In this document: positions 8,857 to 18,587 of the stretch, in pieces
Position numbering within the stretch: the first letter of the stretch is position 1
Layout: each line of letters opens with the position of its first letter
Origin: Pseudomonadota bacterium
GTDB lineage: Bacteria > Myxococcota_A > Polyangia > Polyangiales > Polyangiaceae
Assembly: GCA_023402175.1 (NCBI GenBank)
Contig: JAEXCN010000077.1
Span: forward strand, 3,767 to 67,766
Reading direction: 5' to 3'
DNA: 64,000 bases
Made by a program: the position numbers and the translations under genes
Notes under the pieces: model-generated
Told to the model about the DNA's origin: nothing
The model's input: only the letters and a program-made list of their open reading frames with translations
The model's database searches: none

Positions 8857-10377
8857 ATGGGTGCCATCGCGCGCGGTCAGCGCGTCGGCCGGTACGAGCT
8901 CGTTCAGATCCTCGGCGAAGGAGGAATGGGCACGGTCTGGCTTGCGCATCCCTACGACGCCCCCGATCAGCTGTTCGCTGTGAAGACCGTCTCCGCTCAG
9001 TACGCGTCCGATCCGCGCGTGTGCACGATGTTCGTGAAGGAGGCGAGCCTCGCCGCCGCGATCGATCACCCGAACGTGGTGCGGCTGTACGACGTCGGCC
9101 TCCACGAGGACGTTCCGTTCTTCGTCATGGAGTGGATCGACGGCTTCAAGCTCCGCAACGTCGCGCGCACGGTCGCGGACAGCGGTGAGCGCGTTCCGCC
9201 GTCCATCGCGCTCCGCATCGCGGCTGATCTCTGTGCCGGCCTACACGCGGCCCACGAGCTGTGCGGCGAGGACGGCCAGCACCTCGGGCTCGTCCACCGC
9301 GACGTCTCCCCGCACAACGTGCTCGTCACGCGCGAGGGCATCGCGAAGCTGATCGACTTCGGCGTGGCGAAGGCCCGCGATCTCGCGACCGGCAGTGACG
9401 CATCGGTCTGCGGCGGCCTCAAGGGTAAGGTCCGCTACATGGCGCCGGAGCAGGCGCTCGAGAAGGCGATCGATCGGCGAGCCGACCTCTTCAGCGTCGG
9501 CGCGATCGTCTACCAGCTCCTCACCGGGCGAGCGCCGTTCGAAGGACCGAACGAGCTCGCGATCATCAACGCGCTGCTGTCGACGAATCCCGTCTTCGTC
9601 CCGGAGGACCTGCCCGAGCCGGTGCAATGGATCCTGCGGCGCGCGCTCTCGCGCCGTCCGGAGAATCGGTTCAGCGACGCGCAGGAGATGCAGGAGGCGA
9701 TCGAGCTCGCGCTCGTGGAGCTCGGTCAGGCCGACAAACACGCCGACGTCGCGCAGTGCCTCGCATGGTTCGATCCGCGTGACGAGCACGAGGAGTTCAC
9801 GTCTGCGCGACAGGTGCCCGCGCTGCCGGAGCCGATCGAGGAGCCTGACGAGATCGGCACGCGCGTCCGGACGCCGGGCGCGTCGATTCCTTCGCCGCCG
9901 ATCGCATTCGCGATGAGCGCGGCGGCGATCCCGGCGCGGCAGTCTTCCCTGCCGGACGACAACGACATCGCCGCGATGCGGAGCAAGCGCGTGCAGGAGG
10001 CGAACGCCGGCTCCTGGCGGTTCATCCTCGCCGCGGCGGGCTTCGTGGGCGTGCTCGGGATCGGCGCGGCGCTCCTCGTGAGGGAGTCGCCGGGCGAGCG
10101 GAAGACGAGCATCACGGAGACCATGGAGCTCGACGACGCTCCGATCACCGCGTCGACGAGCAACGCTGCGCTCGTGCCGAACGGGGCGTCGACGCTGACA
10201 CCGATCATCGACATGGGCGATCTCGAGGAGAGCAAGCCGGGGCGTCCGGGAAAGGCGCGGGCGAAGCGGCCGCCTCAAGCGGCCGCGCCGTCGACGCCGC
10301 GACCGCCCGCTCCGAACGCGCCTGCAGCGCCGGCGAAGACGGGGGATCTCGCGGGGCCGGTCAAGGTGTGGAAGTAG
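8857..10377 (+). CDS. Membrane-anchored Ser/Thr protein kinase
   Basis: A eukaryotic-like kinase. The Gly-rich loop is GEGGMG at 20-25, the ATP lysine is K43 (FAVKTV), the catalytic loop is HRDVSPHN at 147-154 and DFG is at 167-169. HRDVSPxN in place of HRDLKPxN is the usual myxobacterial variant and keeps the catalytic Asp149 and Asn154. A single transmembrane helix lies at about 389-408, followed by a Pro/Ala-rich periplasmic tail of about 100 residues. A GTG at 8827 would add ten residues; the ATG is preferred because it is nearer the usual start of the kinase domain. Its target is unknown. Confidence 0.9.
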   Translation: MGAIARGQRVGRYELVQILGEGGMGTVWLAHPYDAPDQLFAVKTVSAQYASDPRVCTMFVKEASLAAAIDHPNVVRLYDVGLHEDVPFFVMEWIDGFKLRNVARTVADSGERVPPSIALRIAADLCAGLHAAHELCGEDGQHLGLVHRDVSPHNVLVTREGIAKLIDFGVAKARDLATGSDASVCGGLKGKVRYMAPEQALEKAIDRRADLFSVGAIVYQLLTGRAPFEGPNELAIINALLSTNPVFVPEDLPEPVQWILRRALSRRPENRFSDAQEMQEAIELALVELGQADKHADVAQCLAWFDPRDEHEEFTSARQVPALPEPIEEPDEIGTRVRTPGASIPSPPIAFAMSAAAIPARQSSLPDDNDIAAMRSKRVQEANAGSWRFILAAAGFVGVLGIGAALLVRESPGERKTSITETMELDDAPITASTSNAALVPNGASTLTPIIDMGDLEESKPGRPGKARAKRPPQAAAPSTPRPPAPNAPAAPAKTGDLAGPVKVWK

Positions 10378-11648
10378 CGCGCCGGGAGGCGTTCGATGCG
10401 CCGACGGCTTGTCCGGCGTTCCAAGGACGCTATCCGCCCTAAGTAGTCGTTCGCTGGTCGACGAGGTAGCCGCCGTCGTCGTCGAGCAACTCGCTTTCGA
10501 GCCCCCACACCACAGACGCGTGCGATTCGAGGATCGCCTTCGGGAGGTGCGAGCAGCACCTCGGGCGATCGCCGCATCCCTTGAGCGGAGGCGCTGCAGC
10601 ACGCAGCGGTGCATGACGGCGACTACGAGCCTCGACGTTGGCGAGGTAACGTCGGTGGACGAGAAGAGGCCGAAGGGGAACGACTCGGTGAGAGGAACGA
10701 CTCGGTCAGGACAGCTCGAGTCGTGTTCGTGTGATGTGGAGGCGGGCTTCGCTCGGCGATCCTCCATCGCGCAAGCATCGACGATCTGTCCGTCTGGAGC
10801 AGCAGGATACCGGCATGATCATGAACCGCGCTCGCGGAGGAGTCGGTATTCTTCGCCTGCGCGGGCGCGCGTGAAGCATGGATGCGGTGGGCGGTCTTTC
10901 GCCCTCGCGGTCCGCCTCGAGACGAGCGGCTGTCGCATCGATTGCACCTCGAGAGAAGCTCTCGAGGCAATCGATGCGCCAGCCGCTCGTTCGGTATTGC
11001 GAGGGCGATATCGGCCCTAGTCGAGCTGATTTGGGTGCTCGTTCGGCTCGGACGCTCACGAACATCCGCGTCGCGGCGCTCTTTCGCTGCAGAGGGCGCG
11101 ACCTCATCCGCGACTCGTGCCCGCCAATACTCATGTCAGCCGTCCATCGTTCGGATGCGAACGCGAACACGAGCCTCGTCCCCCCCGGCCGCGGAGGTCC
11201 GGAGCCGCGACGACGCGGTCGCCCACCCACCGCGAGACGGCCTCGATCGCGGCCGTGGTCGCCGTCGTCGTTATCTATGAAGATCTGCTCGGGAAGGCCG
11301 GAGCTGGAGATCTCCCCGGGCCCAGCCGCTGCTCACGAGGTCGGTAGCAGACTCGAGCCACGACCTCGAACGCATCTCATCTTCGGGGAACACGCCTTCA
11401 GGAAGGACGCAAGCTGCCGACCGCCCGGGCGACGCCGACAAATGCGATTTCGCATTTTCCAATTGACGTTCTTTGGCCCACTCAACATCACCAAACCACA
11501 ACTACGCTCGCCGAGCAGCGTTTGCTCGCGCAGATTCGCACATTACGCCGCGAACGACCGTCAGAGACCTCGCGAGATGATCCGAGCGGTGGTCGGCTGT
11601 GCGCGGGGCCTCCACGTGAGCCGGAAAAGTCCATGTTAGAAGGGCGGA
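10378..11648. other. Gene-poor stretch with a long inverted repeat
   Basis: About 1.27 kb without a convincing gene. Open frames here (for example 10409-11020, 10878-11639) are Arg/Ser-rich with no domain or start signal. It holds the long hairpin listed separately and a local direct repeat of GAACGACTCGGT near 10678-10710. It may be decayed coding sequence. Confidence 0.5.
10899..11013. repeat. Very long imperfect inverted repeat (hairpin)
   Basis: The inner core 10947-10955 pairs perfectly with 10959-10967 around a 3-base loop. After a 2-base bulge (10945-10946) pairing continues from 10935-10944 to 10968-10977, and after one mismatch from about 10921-10933 to 10979-10992. A weaker outer arm (TCGCCCTCGC at about 10899-10908 with GCGAGGGCGA at about 11000-11009) extends it. 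It lacks a U-tract, so it is not a textbook terminator. It could be a MITE-like remnant or a structured RNA or DNA site. Confidence 0.7.
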
Positions 11649-13014
11649 ATGAACAACGTGGGGGATCTATCCGATGAAGAATTGCTCGCGCGGCTGCGTG
11701 AGCACGTCGGCAAGGGGCACGTCTGGCACGCGCAGCTGATTGCATATCTAGCCGAGGTCGAAGCTCGACGGCTCGATCGGCTGCATGCCTGTTCGTCGAT
11801 CTGGGACTTCTGCATTCGCAAGCTCGGAATGAGCGAGAGCGAGGCGCATCGTCGGATCACGGCCGCTCGCATCGTTCGCCGTTTCCCGCACGTGCTCGGA
11901 CATATCGAGCGCGGCGAAATCCACCTCTGCGGGCTCTATGCGCTTCGCAAGTTCGTGAAGAGCGAACGCTTCGAGGATTTGCTGCGCGAGGCGTGCGGCA
12001 AGACAACGCGCGAGGTCGAACTGATGGTCGCCTCGCGGTTCCCGAAGCCGGATGTGGCTCCGCGTGTCGAGCCAGTGGAGCCGCAGGCGCCGGTGCCAGT
12101 CGCGACTGCATCCACGGAGCAAGCGTGGTCGCTGTCGCTTTCTGACCCGTCCCTGACCGAATCGCGTCCGAAGGTCGAACCGCTTTCGTCGACGAGATAC
12201 CGGATCGAATTGACTGTCTCGGCCGAGACCAGGGCGAAGCTCGAACGCATCAAGGACCTGATGCGCCATCGCAACCCGACCGGCGACCTCGAGACGATCT
12301 TCGATGCATCGCTCGGGCTGCTCCTCACGAAGTTGGAGAAGGAGCGGCTCGGAAAGACATCCCGCCCGCGAAGTGGAACGAGAACCGGGCCCGCGAAACG
12401 GGAAGCCATCCCACCCGCGACAGGGAATGAGCGGCGAGGTCTGTACCGAGAGTGTCCGGGCGGAATCCGATGCGCAGACGAAATCGACGAGTCCGTCCGA
12501 CGACCACGGCCGCTTGGCGGCGAGCACCACTGCGCATGCCGAGGTGAGCGCTCGCCGTCGAGACCAGTCCGCGCACGACGCGAACGCGCAGGGGCGCGGC
12601 GAACCTGCGCGGTCCAGGAAGACGACGCGACCGGGATACATCTCGAGAGAGGTCCGCCGTGAGGTCTTCGCTCGTGACGGGGAGCAGTGCACCTACCGCG
12701 ATGCGGACGGCCATCGCTGCCCTGCGCGCGGGTACCTCGAGCTCGATCACATCCACGCGAGAGCGCTCGGCGGCGGCGACACCGCAGAGAACCTGAGAGT
12801 TCGCTGCCGAGCCCACAACGCCCTCTACGCCGAACAGGTCTTCGGGCGTGCGCACGTCGAGCAGCGCGTCTACTTGCAACGCCGCAAGTGCACGCCGCCA
12901 GCACCGCCTGCGTTGGAGACCGCGGCGCGCGCGCTCAGGATCATGGGCTTCGCCGAGGCCGAAGTGCGTCGGGCCCTCCCGATCGTCGCGACGAAGGGCG
13001 CGTCTTACCCATGA
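11649..13014 (+). pseudogene. HNH endonuclease (DUF222-like), split by a frameshift
   Basis: The first frame (11649 to about 12370) encodes the helical N-terminal domain typical of myxobacterial HNH proteins, beginning MNNVGDLSDEELLARLREHV and ending at a conserved stretch, LLLTKLEKERLGKTSRPR. The catalytic domain lies in the next frame (about 12610 to 13014): ISREVRREVFARDGEQC, then LELDHIHARALGG and RCRAHN, which are the HNH residues. Continuity needs a +1 shift, most likely at about 12360-12380, where the new frame becomes the better protein. Without it the first product ends at 12662 with no nuclease. It is either a pseudogene, a sequencing error or a programmed shift. AAGGG before the ATG may be the ribosome site. 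Confidence 0.75.
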
Positions 13015-13026
13015 GCTTCATGGGTA
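13006..13026 (+). terminator. Perfect hairpin over the HNH stop codon
   Basis: TACCCATGA (13006-13014) and TCATGGGTA (13018-13026) form a 9-bp perfect stem with a GCT loop. The TGA stop of the HNH gene lies in the left arm. There is no U-tract after it, so it is only a probable terminator. Confidence 0.45.
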
Positions 13027-13046
13027 TCGACGGACGCCTGGAACCT

Positions 13047-13174
13047 CAATCGAGGTCTGGCGCTCAGCGCCAATCAAGCTCTGGCGCTGACGTGCAAATC
13101 GAGGCTCTAGCGCGTCAGCGTCAATCGAAGCTCTGGCGCGTCGGCGCCAATCGAAGCTCTGGCGCGTCAGCCCG
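13047..13174. repeat. Degenerate 24-27 bp tandem repeat, five copies
   Basis: Five units begin at 13047, 13071, 13095, 13122 and 13148, each close to CAATCGAAGCTCTGGCGCGT followed by CAGCG. The last two units are the most alike. Unit length is 24 or 26-27 bp. The array lies between the HNH gene and the 3' end of the small minus-strand gene, whose last few codons overlap its final unit. Confidence 0.8.
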
Positions 13175-13505
13175 TCTTCGCCAGCACGCGACGGATGACG
13201 GTGGCCGAGAGGCGGTGGCGGCGTGACTCGGGCACGACACCGAATCGGATCGACCACGCCTTGCGCCGGCTCTTTCGGCGCGACGGAACGACGACCGTCG
13301 ACCGCCGGTCTTCCACCGTCCGCTCGCTCTCGACCGGCGGAGGCGAGATCGGGGTCGCCGGGAGGCCGTTCATCGCAGCGACCCATGCGACGTAGGCCTC
13401 GAACGTGAGCCAGCCGCTCTGCGTGGCCACCGGGCGTTCCGTCGCCGGTTCGGAGTCGTCGGGCTCAACCTTTGTGACGGTCGGCCGTTCATTAATGGAA
13501 GACAT
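13167..13505 (-). CDS. Small hypothetical protein
   Basis: 112 residues. The ATG at 13505 has an upstream AGAGG at a suitable distance and lies below an AT-richer stretch (13540-13580) that could hold a promoter. A hydrophobic patch with Trp (GWLTFEAYVAWVAAMNG) is followed by a basic C-terminus (RRKSRRKAW) with several Arg. No family is recognised. The 3' end runs into the tandem repeat, so the C-terminus may have been modified by repeat growth. Confidence 0.5.
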   Translation of the reverse strand: MSSINERPTVTKVEPDDSEPATERPVATQSGWLTFEAYVAWVAAMNGLPATPISPPPVESERTVEDRRSTVVVPSRRKSRRKAWSIRFGVVPESRRHRLSATVIRRVLAKTG

Positions 13506-13681
13506 AGATAAGCCTCTGCCCCTTCAATCTCACCCTGCTGTCGTTTATTTCAAGAAAACGTCAGCAACAGCGAAACATTCGTGGGCAGATGTGCGCTCGC
13601 GCGCTCCGCGGCCGAGCTCGATGTCGAGCTCAGCCGGAAGGCGACCGGCGAGTTCCCTCGCGATGGCAAGGCGGACCCGGA

Positions 13682-16600
13682 TCAGACCGGGTCGCGCCGC
13701 TTCAGCATGATCAGGAGGAGGGCGAGCATGACGATCGCCATCCCGAACAGCACCGTGGGCGGAAGCCAGAACTGCGAATACGCCGAGAAGCCCCAGGCGC
13801 CCTTGAGCGTCTCCGATCCCAGCTGCGCCACGGCGCACTGGAAGTAGCCGCCGAAGACGTAATCGGGCGGGCTGTTCAGCGACGCGTTCTGCAGGTTGAT
13901 GAACCACGCCGGGTCCTTCGCGATCGCGAGGCGCTCGTGCACGATCGATCCCTCGAAGCCCCAGCGCGCCGGCATGACGTACATGCGCGGCTTCAGCATC
14001 GGGTTCGTCGTCATCGGGACCATCAGGCCGCCGAGAACGACCTGCGGGATGAGCGCGATCGGAGTGAGCGACATCGCCGCTTCCGCCGAGGTCACAGCCG
14101 TCGAGAGCAGGAGGCCGAGTGCCGTCGCGTTCATCGCCACCGCGATGATGACGACGAGCTCCATCAAGAACGCCGTCACCCCACCGTTGAAGCCGAGGGT
14201 GAAGAAGACGATCCCGAGGAGCACCGTGCACTGGAAGATGCAGACGAGGCTCAGGATGATGTACTTCGAGAAGACGTAGTTGAAGAGCGATAGGTTGACC
14301 ATTCGCTCTCGCAGGTAGATTGCGCGCTCCGTCACGATCTCGCGCGCCGCGTTCGAGGTCCCGAACCACACGGCGGAGACGACGACGAAGAACATCGCCG
14401 CGGTGTTGTCGCTCGTCGGGAGCATGCGCCCGAGCAGGTCGGTCGAGCCCTGCGAGCTCTCGACCTTTTTCCCGAGCTCCTGGAGTGCGCCGAGGCACCA
14501 GAACGGTACAGCCTTCTGCTGGCCGGCGAAGACGAACGCGAGCATCACGCCGATGATCGGCGCCTGGAGGAACATGATCGCCGCGCCGGCGCGGTCGCGG
14601 ATCTTCACCTTCCAGTAGCGGCTCATCAAGAGCCCGAGCTGCGCGAAGAGCGCGACGCTCGGGCGATGCGGGACGCCGCGCGCGGCGGGCTCGGTGCCGA
14701 CGGCGCGCCGGCCCGAATACATCTGCTGGAAGATCGGATTGCCCTGCTGCATGAACTCGCCGCGCCACTGCCTGGCAGCTTCGAGGCGGGCGGTGTTGCG
14801 CGGGATGTTCGGATCCCGCTGCTTCATCTGCTCGTGCACGCCGCGCTCGCGGATGTTCAGCATGTCGAACATGTCGCGCGGGTTGTCGACCACGCGCCCC
14901 TGCGCGGTGACGTGGTTGCGATATGGGCTGTTCGGATTCTCGATGAGAGTGCCGAAGAAGCGGTAGCTCGAAGCTCCCGTCGGGCCGTAATACGTCGGGA
15001 TACCGCCGTAGCCCATGATGAACGCGAGATTGAACTTCTCGTATTCGTCCTTCGCGGGCTGGTGGATCGTCATGATGATCGTCTTGCCCGTCTTCTTCGT
15101 GAGATCGTGCAAGAGGTTGATCAGCGCCGTCGTGTCGTCTGCGGCGAGACCGGACGTGGGCTCGTCGAGGAAGAGGATGACGGGGTCGGTGACGAGCTCG
15201 AGCGCGATGTTGACGCGCTTTCGCTGACCTCCGGAGAGGACCTTCTTCTCGGGCTTTCCGATCTGGAGGTTCTTCACCGCCTCGAGACCGAGGTCCTTCA
15301 GCGTCTGCTCGACGCGGCTGTTGATCTCCTCCTCGGAGTAGTCGTTCGGCAGGCGGAAGCGCGCCGAGTACTTCACCGCCTCGAAGACGGTGAGCTCCGG
15401 ATGGACGATGTCGTCCTGCGGGACGTAGCCGATGACGCCGCGGAGCGCGTCGTAGATGGCGTAGAGGTCCTCGCCGTTGATGCGTACCTGCCCGCTCGTC
15501 GGCGGAAGGTAACCGTTGAGGGTCATGAGGAGCGTCGTCTTGCCGGCGCCCGACGGACCCATCAGCGCGATCATGTCGCCCGGGAGAGCCTTGAACGACA
15601 CGTGGTCGAGCAAGGTCTTCATCTGGGCCTTGTTGTCGCGATCGGGGACCTCGAGGAGCAGGTCCCACGCCTCGATCTCGTAGAGCGGCTTGCCCGCCCA
15701 CGACGCCTGCTGATCTTCGACGACGACGTTGACCTGCTGGCCGGCGATCTGGATCACCAGCGGCATCGGGCCGATGTAGACCTTCTCGCCGTTCTGGACC
15801 GGGACGCGCTGACCGCGCACGAGGCGCTGGCCGCGCACGAACGTGCCGTTGCCGCTGCCGAGGTCTTCGAGGAAGAGCTGCCCGCCCTGATCGATGATCT
15901 GCGCGTGACGCGCGGACACCTGCGGGTGGGGGACGACGATCTTGTTGTCCGGCGTTCGGCCGATCGAGATCGTTCCGCCCTGGAGTTGCTGGAGGTTCAG
16001 CTCTCCGATGACGGTGCGGTGTTTCCGCGGCGAGCCGCCTTGCGCCGGCGCACCGCCCTGCGGCGCACCGCCAGGCCCGGCTTGTCCCCCCGCGGGTACG
16101 TGGGATCCCTGCGGGCCTGCGCCGGCGGGCGCTCCACCCGCGAGCGCCTGCGCGATCTGACCGAGGAGCGAGACGGGCACCGGCACCGGACCGAACGCAA
16201 CGACGCCGTTCGGATCGAGCGGCACCGGCTGGTTCGGCGGGATACGCTGCCCGCCGACGTAGGTGCCGCTCGTCGAGCCGGAGTCCTGGACCATCATCCG
16301 GTCCATCATCACGGTCGCGTGCGTCGAGCTGACGGCCGCGCTGCCGATGACGAGCGACGACGTCGCCGCCTCGCGTCCGACGAGGACGTGCCCCGGCGGG
16401 GCGTTCGCCTGACCGCGCGACATGATCATCATCACGATCGCCGGGTGCGAGAGCGGGAGCGGGACCTGTCCGAGCGCAAACTGCGTCCGGAAGTCGAAGG
16501 GCACCGGCTGATTCGGAGCGACAGGGGCCCCGTTCGCGTACGAGGGCGCCGCGCCGTTGTCGATGAACGTCACGTTCGGGCCCTGCTTGACGAGCCGCGC

Positions 16601-16693
16601 ATGATGCGGGGCGACGCCGGGTCCCTGGAGGACCACGTCGTTGTCGGGGGCACTGCCAAGCGAGATCTGTTCCTTGCCGAAGCCGGGAATCAT
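13682..16693 (-). CDS. FHA-domain ABCG-type ABC transporter (ATPase and permease in one chain)
   Basis: A 1003-residue protein. Two degenerate FHA-like modules occupy about 1-175 and a canonical FHA domain follows at about 240-305 (SIGRTPDNKI, SARHAQI, SGNGTFVRG, the phosphothreonine-binding signature). The ABC domain follows: Walker A GPSGAGKTT near 380, signature LSGGQRKR near 485 and Walker B LFLDEPTSG near 507. The C-terminal 300 residues hold about six membrane helices of the ABC-2/ABCG permease type. The order ATPase then permease is that of ABCG half-transporters. FHA domains suggest control by Thr phosphorylation, fitting the kinases in this window. The cargo is unknown. Confidence 0.9.
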   Translation of the reverse strand: MIPGFGKEQISLGSAPDNDVVLQGPGVAPHHARLVKQGPNVTFIDNGAAPSYANGAPVAPNQPVPFDFRTQFALGQVPLPLSHPAIVMMIMSRGQANAPPGHVLVGREAATSSLVIGSAAVSSTHATVMMDRMMVQDSGSTSGTYVGGQRIPPNQPVPLDPNGVVAFGPVPVPVSLLGQIAQALAGGAPAGAGPQGSHVPAGGQAGPGGAPQGGAPAQGGSPRKHRTVIGELNLQQLQGGTISIGRTPDNKIVVPHPQVSARHAQIIDQGGQLFLEDLGSGNGTFVRGQRLVRGQRVPVQNGEKVYIGPMPLVIQIAGQQVNVVVEDQQASWAGKPLYEIEAWDLLLEVPDRDNKAQMKTLLDHVSFKALPGDMIALMGPSGAGKTTLLMTLNGYLPPTSGQVRINGEDLYAIYDALRGVIGYVPQDDIVHPELTVFEAVKYSARFRLPNDYSEEEINSRVEQTLKDLGLEAVKNLQIGKPEKKVLSGGQRKRVNIALELVTDPVILFLDEPTSGLAADDTTALINLLHDLTKKTGKTIIMTIHQPAKDEYEKFNLAFIMGYGGIPTYYGPTGASSYRFFGTLIENPNSPYRNHVTAQGRVVDNPRDMFDMLNIRERGVHEQMKQRDPNIPRNTARLEAARQWRGEFMQQGNPIFQQMYSGRRAVGTEPAARGVPHRPSVALFAQLGLLMSRYWKVKIRDRAGAAIMFLQAPIIGVMLAFVFAGQQKAVPFWCLGALQELGKKVESSQGSTDLLGRMLPTSDNTAAMFFVVVSAVWFGTSNAAREIVTERAIYLRERMVNLSLFNYVFSKYIILSLVCIFQCTVLLGIVFFTLGFNGGVTAFLMELVVIIAVAMNATALGLLLSTAVTSAEAAMSLTPIALIPQVVLGGLMVPMTTNPMLKPRMYVMPARWGFEGSIVHERLAIAKDPAWFINLQNASLNSPPDYVFGGYFQCAVAQLGSETLKGAWGFSAYSQFWLPPTVLFGMAIVMLALLLIMLKRRDPV

Positions 16694-17188
16694 GGGGCCG
16701 CCATCCTAACCCGGGACGTGTTGCCGCTGCAGGCGATCTCGGCGGTTTCGGACGAGCCGCTCGTGAACGGAGCTTGCTCGACCGTTGTGGACGCGAGACG
16801 ATGCTCGTCAATCTGCGCGCGCAGGCCCCTTCGTGCCGCTTCTCATCGTCGCCAAGCTCGGGCGTCGTCCGTGGACGCATGCTCCTCGGATGAGCCCGCC
16901 CCCGCCGCCACGTTGGACGGCGGTCGCAGGCATTGCTCGGTCATCGCGCAACGTCCACCCGCTCGGAGCCGCCAGCTACATGCACCATGCACGCAACCAG
17001 GCGTTGCCCGATCGACGGCCACGAATCTGTAACATCCGAGTGGATCGTCTCCGAATCACCATCGCTGCGGGCCAGCGACCTCGGGTGGGTGTCGCTCGGA
17101 GCGCGCAGGAGCCGGAAATCTTCGGTCGAACGCGCCTCCGACCGGCGTGCCCCGCGCCGGGCACGACGCCTGCAAAGAGATGCGGTGA
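16694..17188. other. Intergenic region
   Basis: About 495 bases between two divergent genes. It must contain both promoters. I see no supported gene, repeat or RNA; open frames here have no recognisable content. Confidence 0.4.
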
Positions 17189-18430
17189 ATGGAGGCGCTG
17201 ACCTACTCGACGGTGGCCGTGACGGTGGGTCTCGTCATCACCCGTCCCCGGCTCAGCCCGCGGCTTCGTCTCACCCCGTCGATGGCGGCGCTCGCTGGCG
17301 TCGCGATCCTGACGGCTCTGGGAAGCGTGCGCTTCGCGGACATCGCGTGGGCCGCGCGGACGATGTGGCGGCCGCTGCTCGGCGTCGTCTCGATCATGGT
17401 GATGACGGGCGTAGCGCGACGCATGGGCGTGCTCGAGGGCATCTCGGAGCTCGCGTTCCGCCACGCGCGCGGCTCGGCGACGCGCCTCTTCGCGCTCGTC
17501 TTCGCGTTCGGGTCGGTGACCGCCGCCGTGCTCAACAACGACTCGGCAATTCTGCTGGTCACGCCGCTCGTCGTCGACGCTGTGCGCCGGCGCCGGCCGG
17601 AGCTCGTCATCCCCCTCGCCTTCGCCGTCTTCCTCTCGGCCGGAGTCGCGCCGTTCATCGTGTCGAACCCGATGAACATGGTCGTCGCGTCGTATTCGGG
17701 CATCGGGTTCAACGAGTATGCAGCGAAGATGGCGATCCCGGCGCTCGCTGGCAGCATCGTCACGTTCGCCGTGATCCACCTAGCCTTCCGGCGGACGCTC
17801 GCTGCCGTCGGGACGTTCCCGGAAGAAGAGAGCGAAGGCGGTGACGTGTTTCGCGGCCGAAAGGTCGTCGCGCTCGCCGCGCTCGGCGCCGTCGTCCTCG
17901 CCTACCCCGTGGTCTCCTGGTTCGGCGGTCCGGTGTGGATCGTCGCGGCCGCGGGCGCGCTCTTGCTCCTCGCGATCGGAGCTTGGGCGAAGTGCTCGCC
18001 GAAGGAAGTCGTCGCGGAAGGCGTGCATCTCGACACGCTGCTCTTCCTCGTCGCCGCGCTCATCCTCTCGATCGGCCTCCGCAACGTCGGCATCGTCGAT
18101 CGGCTCGCGAATGTCTATGCGGGAGCATCACCGATGAAGATCGGGATCGTGTCCGCGCTCGGGTCGGCGGTGCTCAACAATCACCCGATGTCCCATCTCA
18201 ACATGTTCGCGCTCGCAGCCGAGGAGGGCGCCGCATCCCACGTGAACGTGCTCGCAGCGTTGATCGGCGGCGACCTCGGACCGCGGCTGTTCCCCATGGG
18301 CTCGCTCGCCGGCCTCCTCTGGCTCGAGATGCTCCGTCGCGACGGCATCGAGGTCCCGGTGCGCCGCTTCCTCGTGATCGGCGCGCTCGCGACGCTTCCG
18401 TCGCTCATCGCCTGCCTCGCGCTTCTTTAG
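17189..18430 (+). CDS. ArsB/NhaD-superfamily membrane transporter
   Basis: A 413-residue protein with about 10-11 hydrophobic segments. It contains the two duplicated motifs of the ion transporter superfamily, NNDSAILLVTPLVVDAV near residue 118 and LNNHPMSHLNM near residue 330. Arsenite pumps (ArsB) and Na+/H+ antiporters (NhaD) share this arrangement. No arsR or arsC neighbours exist here, so an arsenic role is unsupported. The substrate is best left as an anion or a sodium/proton exchange. Confidence 0.8.
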   Translation: MEALTYSTVAVTVGLVITRPRLSPRLRLTPSMAALAGVAILTALGSVRFADIAWAARTMWRPLLGVVSIMVMTGVARRMGVLEGISELAFRHARGSATRLFALVFAFGSVTAAVLNNDSAILLVTPLVVDAVRRRRPELVIPLAFAVFLSAGVAPFIVSNPMNMVVASYSGIGFNEYAAKMAIPALAGSIVTFAVIHLAFRRTLAAVGTFPEEESEGGDVFRGRKVVALAALGAVVLAYPVVSWFGGPVWIVAAAGALLLLAIGAWAKCSPKEVVAEGVHLDTLLFLVAALILSIGLRNVGIVDRLANVYAGASPMKIGIVSALGSAVLNNHPMSHLNMFALAAEEGAASHVNVLAALIGGDLGPRLFPMGSLAGLLWLEMLRRDGIEVPVRRFLVIGALATLPSLIACLALL

Positions 18431-18587
18431 AGGCGAGCCCATTGCTGGTGAAGGAGCACTCGCGCGAGCTGCTCGCGCACGCCCGAGAGCACTACGAGGC
18501 GCCGAAGTCGCCGGGCGAGCAGGTGACGCCTCGAGACGCGCAAGATCCCGCCGCGGAAGATCGACGTCGTCACCTTTCTTACCGAGT

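Noticed and set aside
10878..11639. Possible plus-strand gene in the gene-poor region
   Set aside because: Codon content is Arg/Ser-rich, it crosses the long hairpin and shows no domain or ribosome site.
13047..13174. Tandem repeats as a CRISPR array
   Set aside because: The repeats are directly adjacent without unique spacers, and no cas gene is near.
13545..16880. Minus-strand open frame of 1111 codons around the FHA-ABC gene
   Set aside because: It is an out-of-frame shadow of the transporter gene, rich in Arg and Pro.
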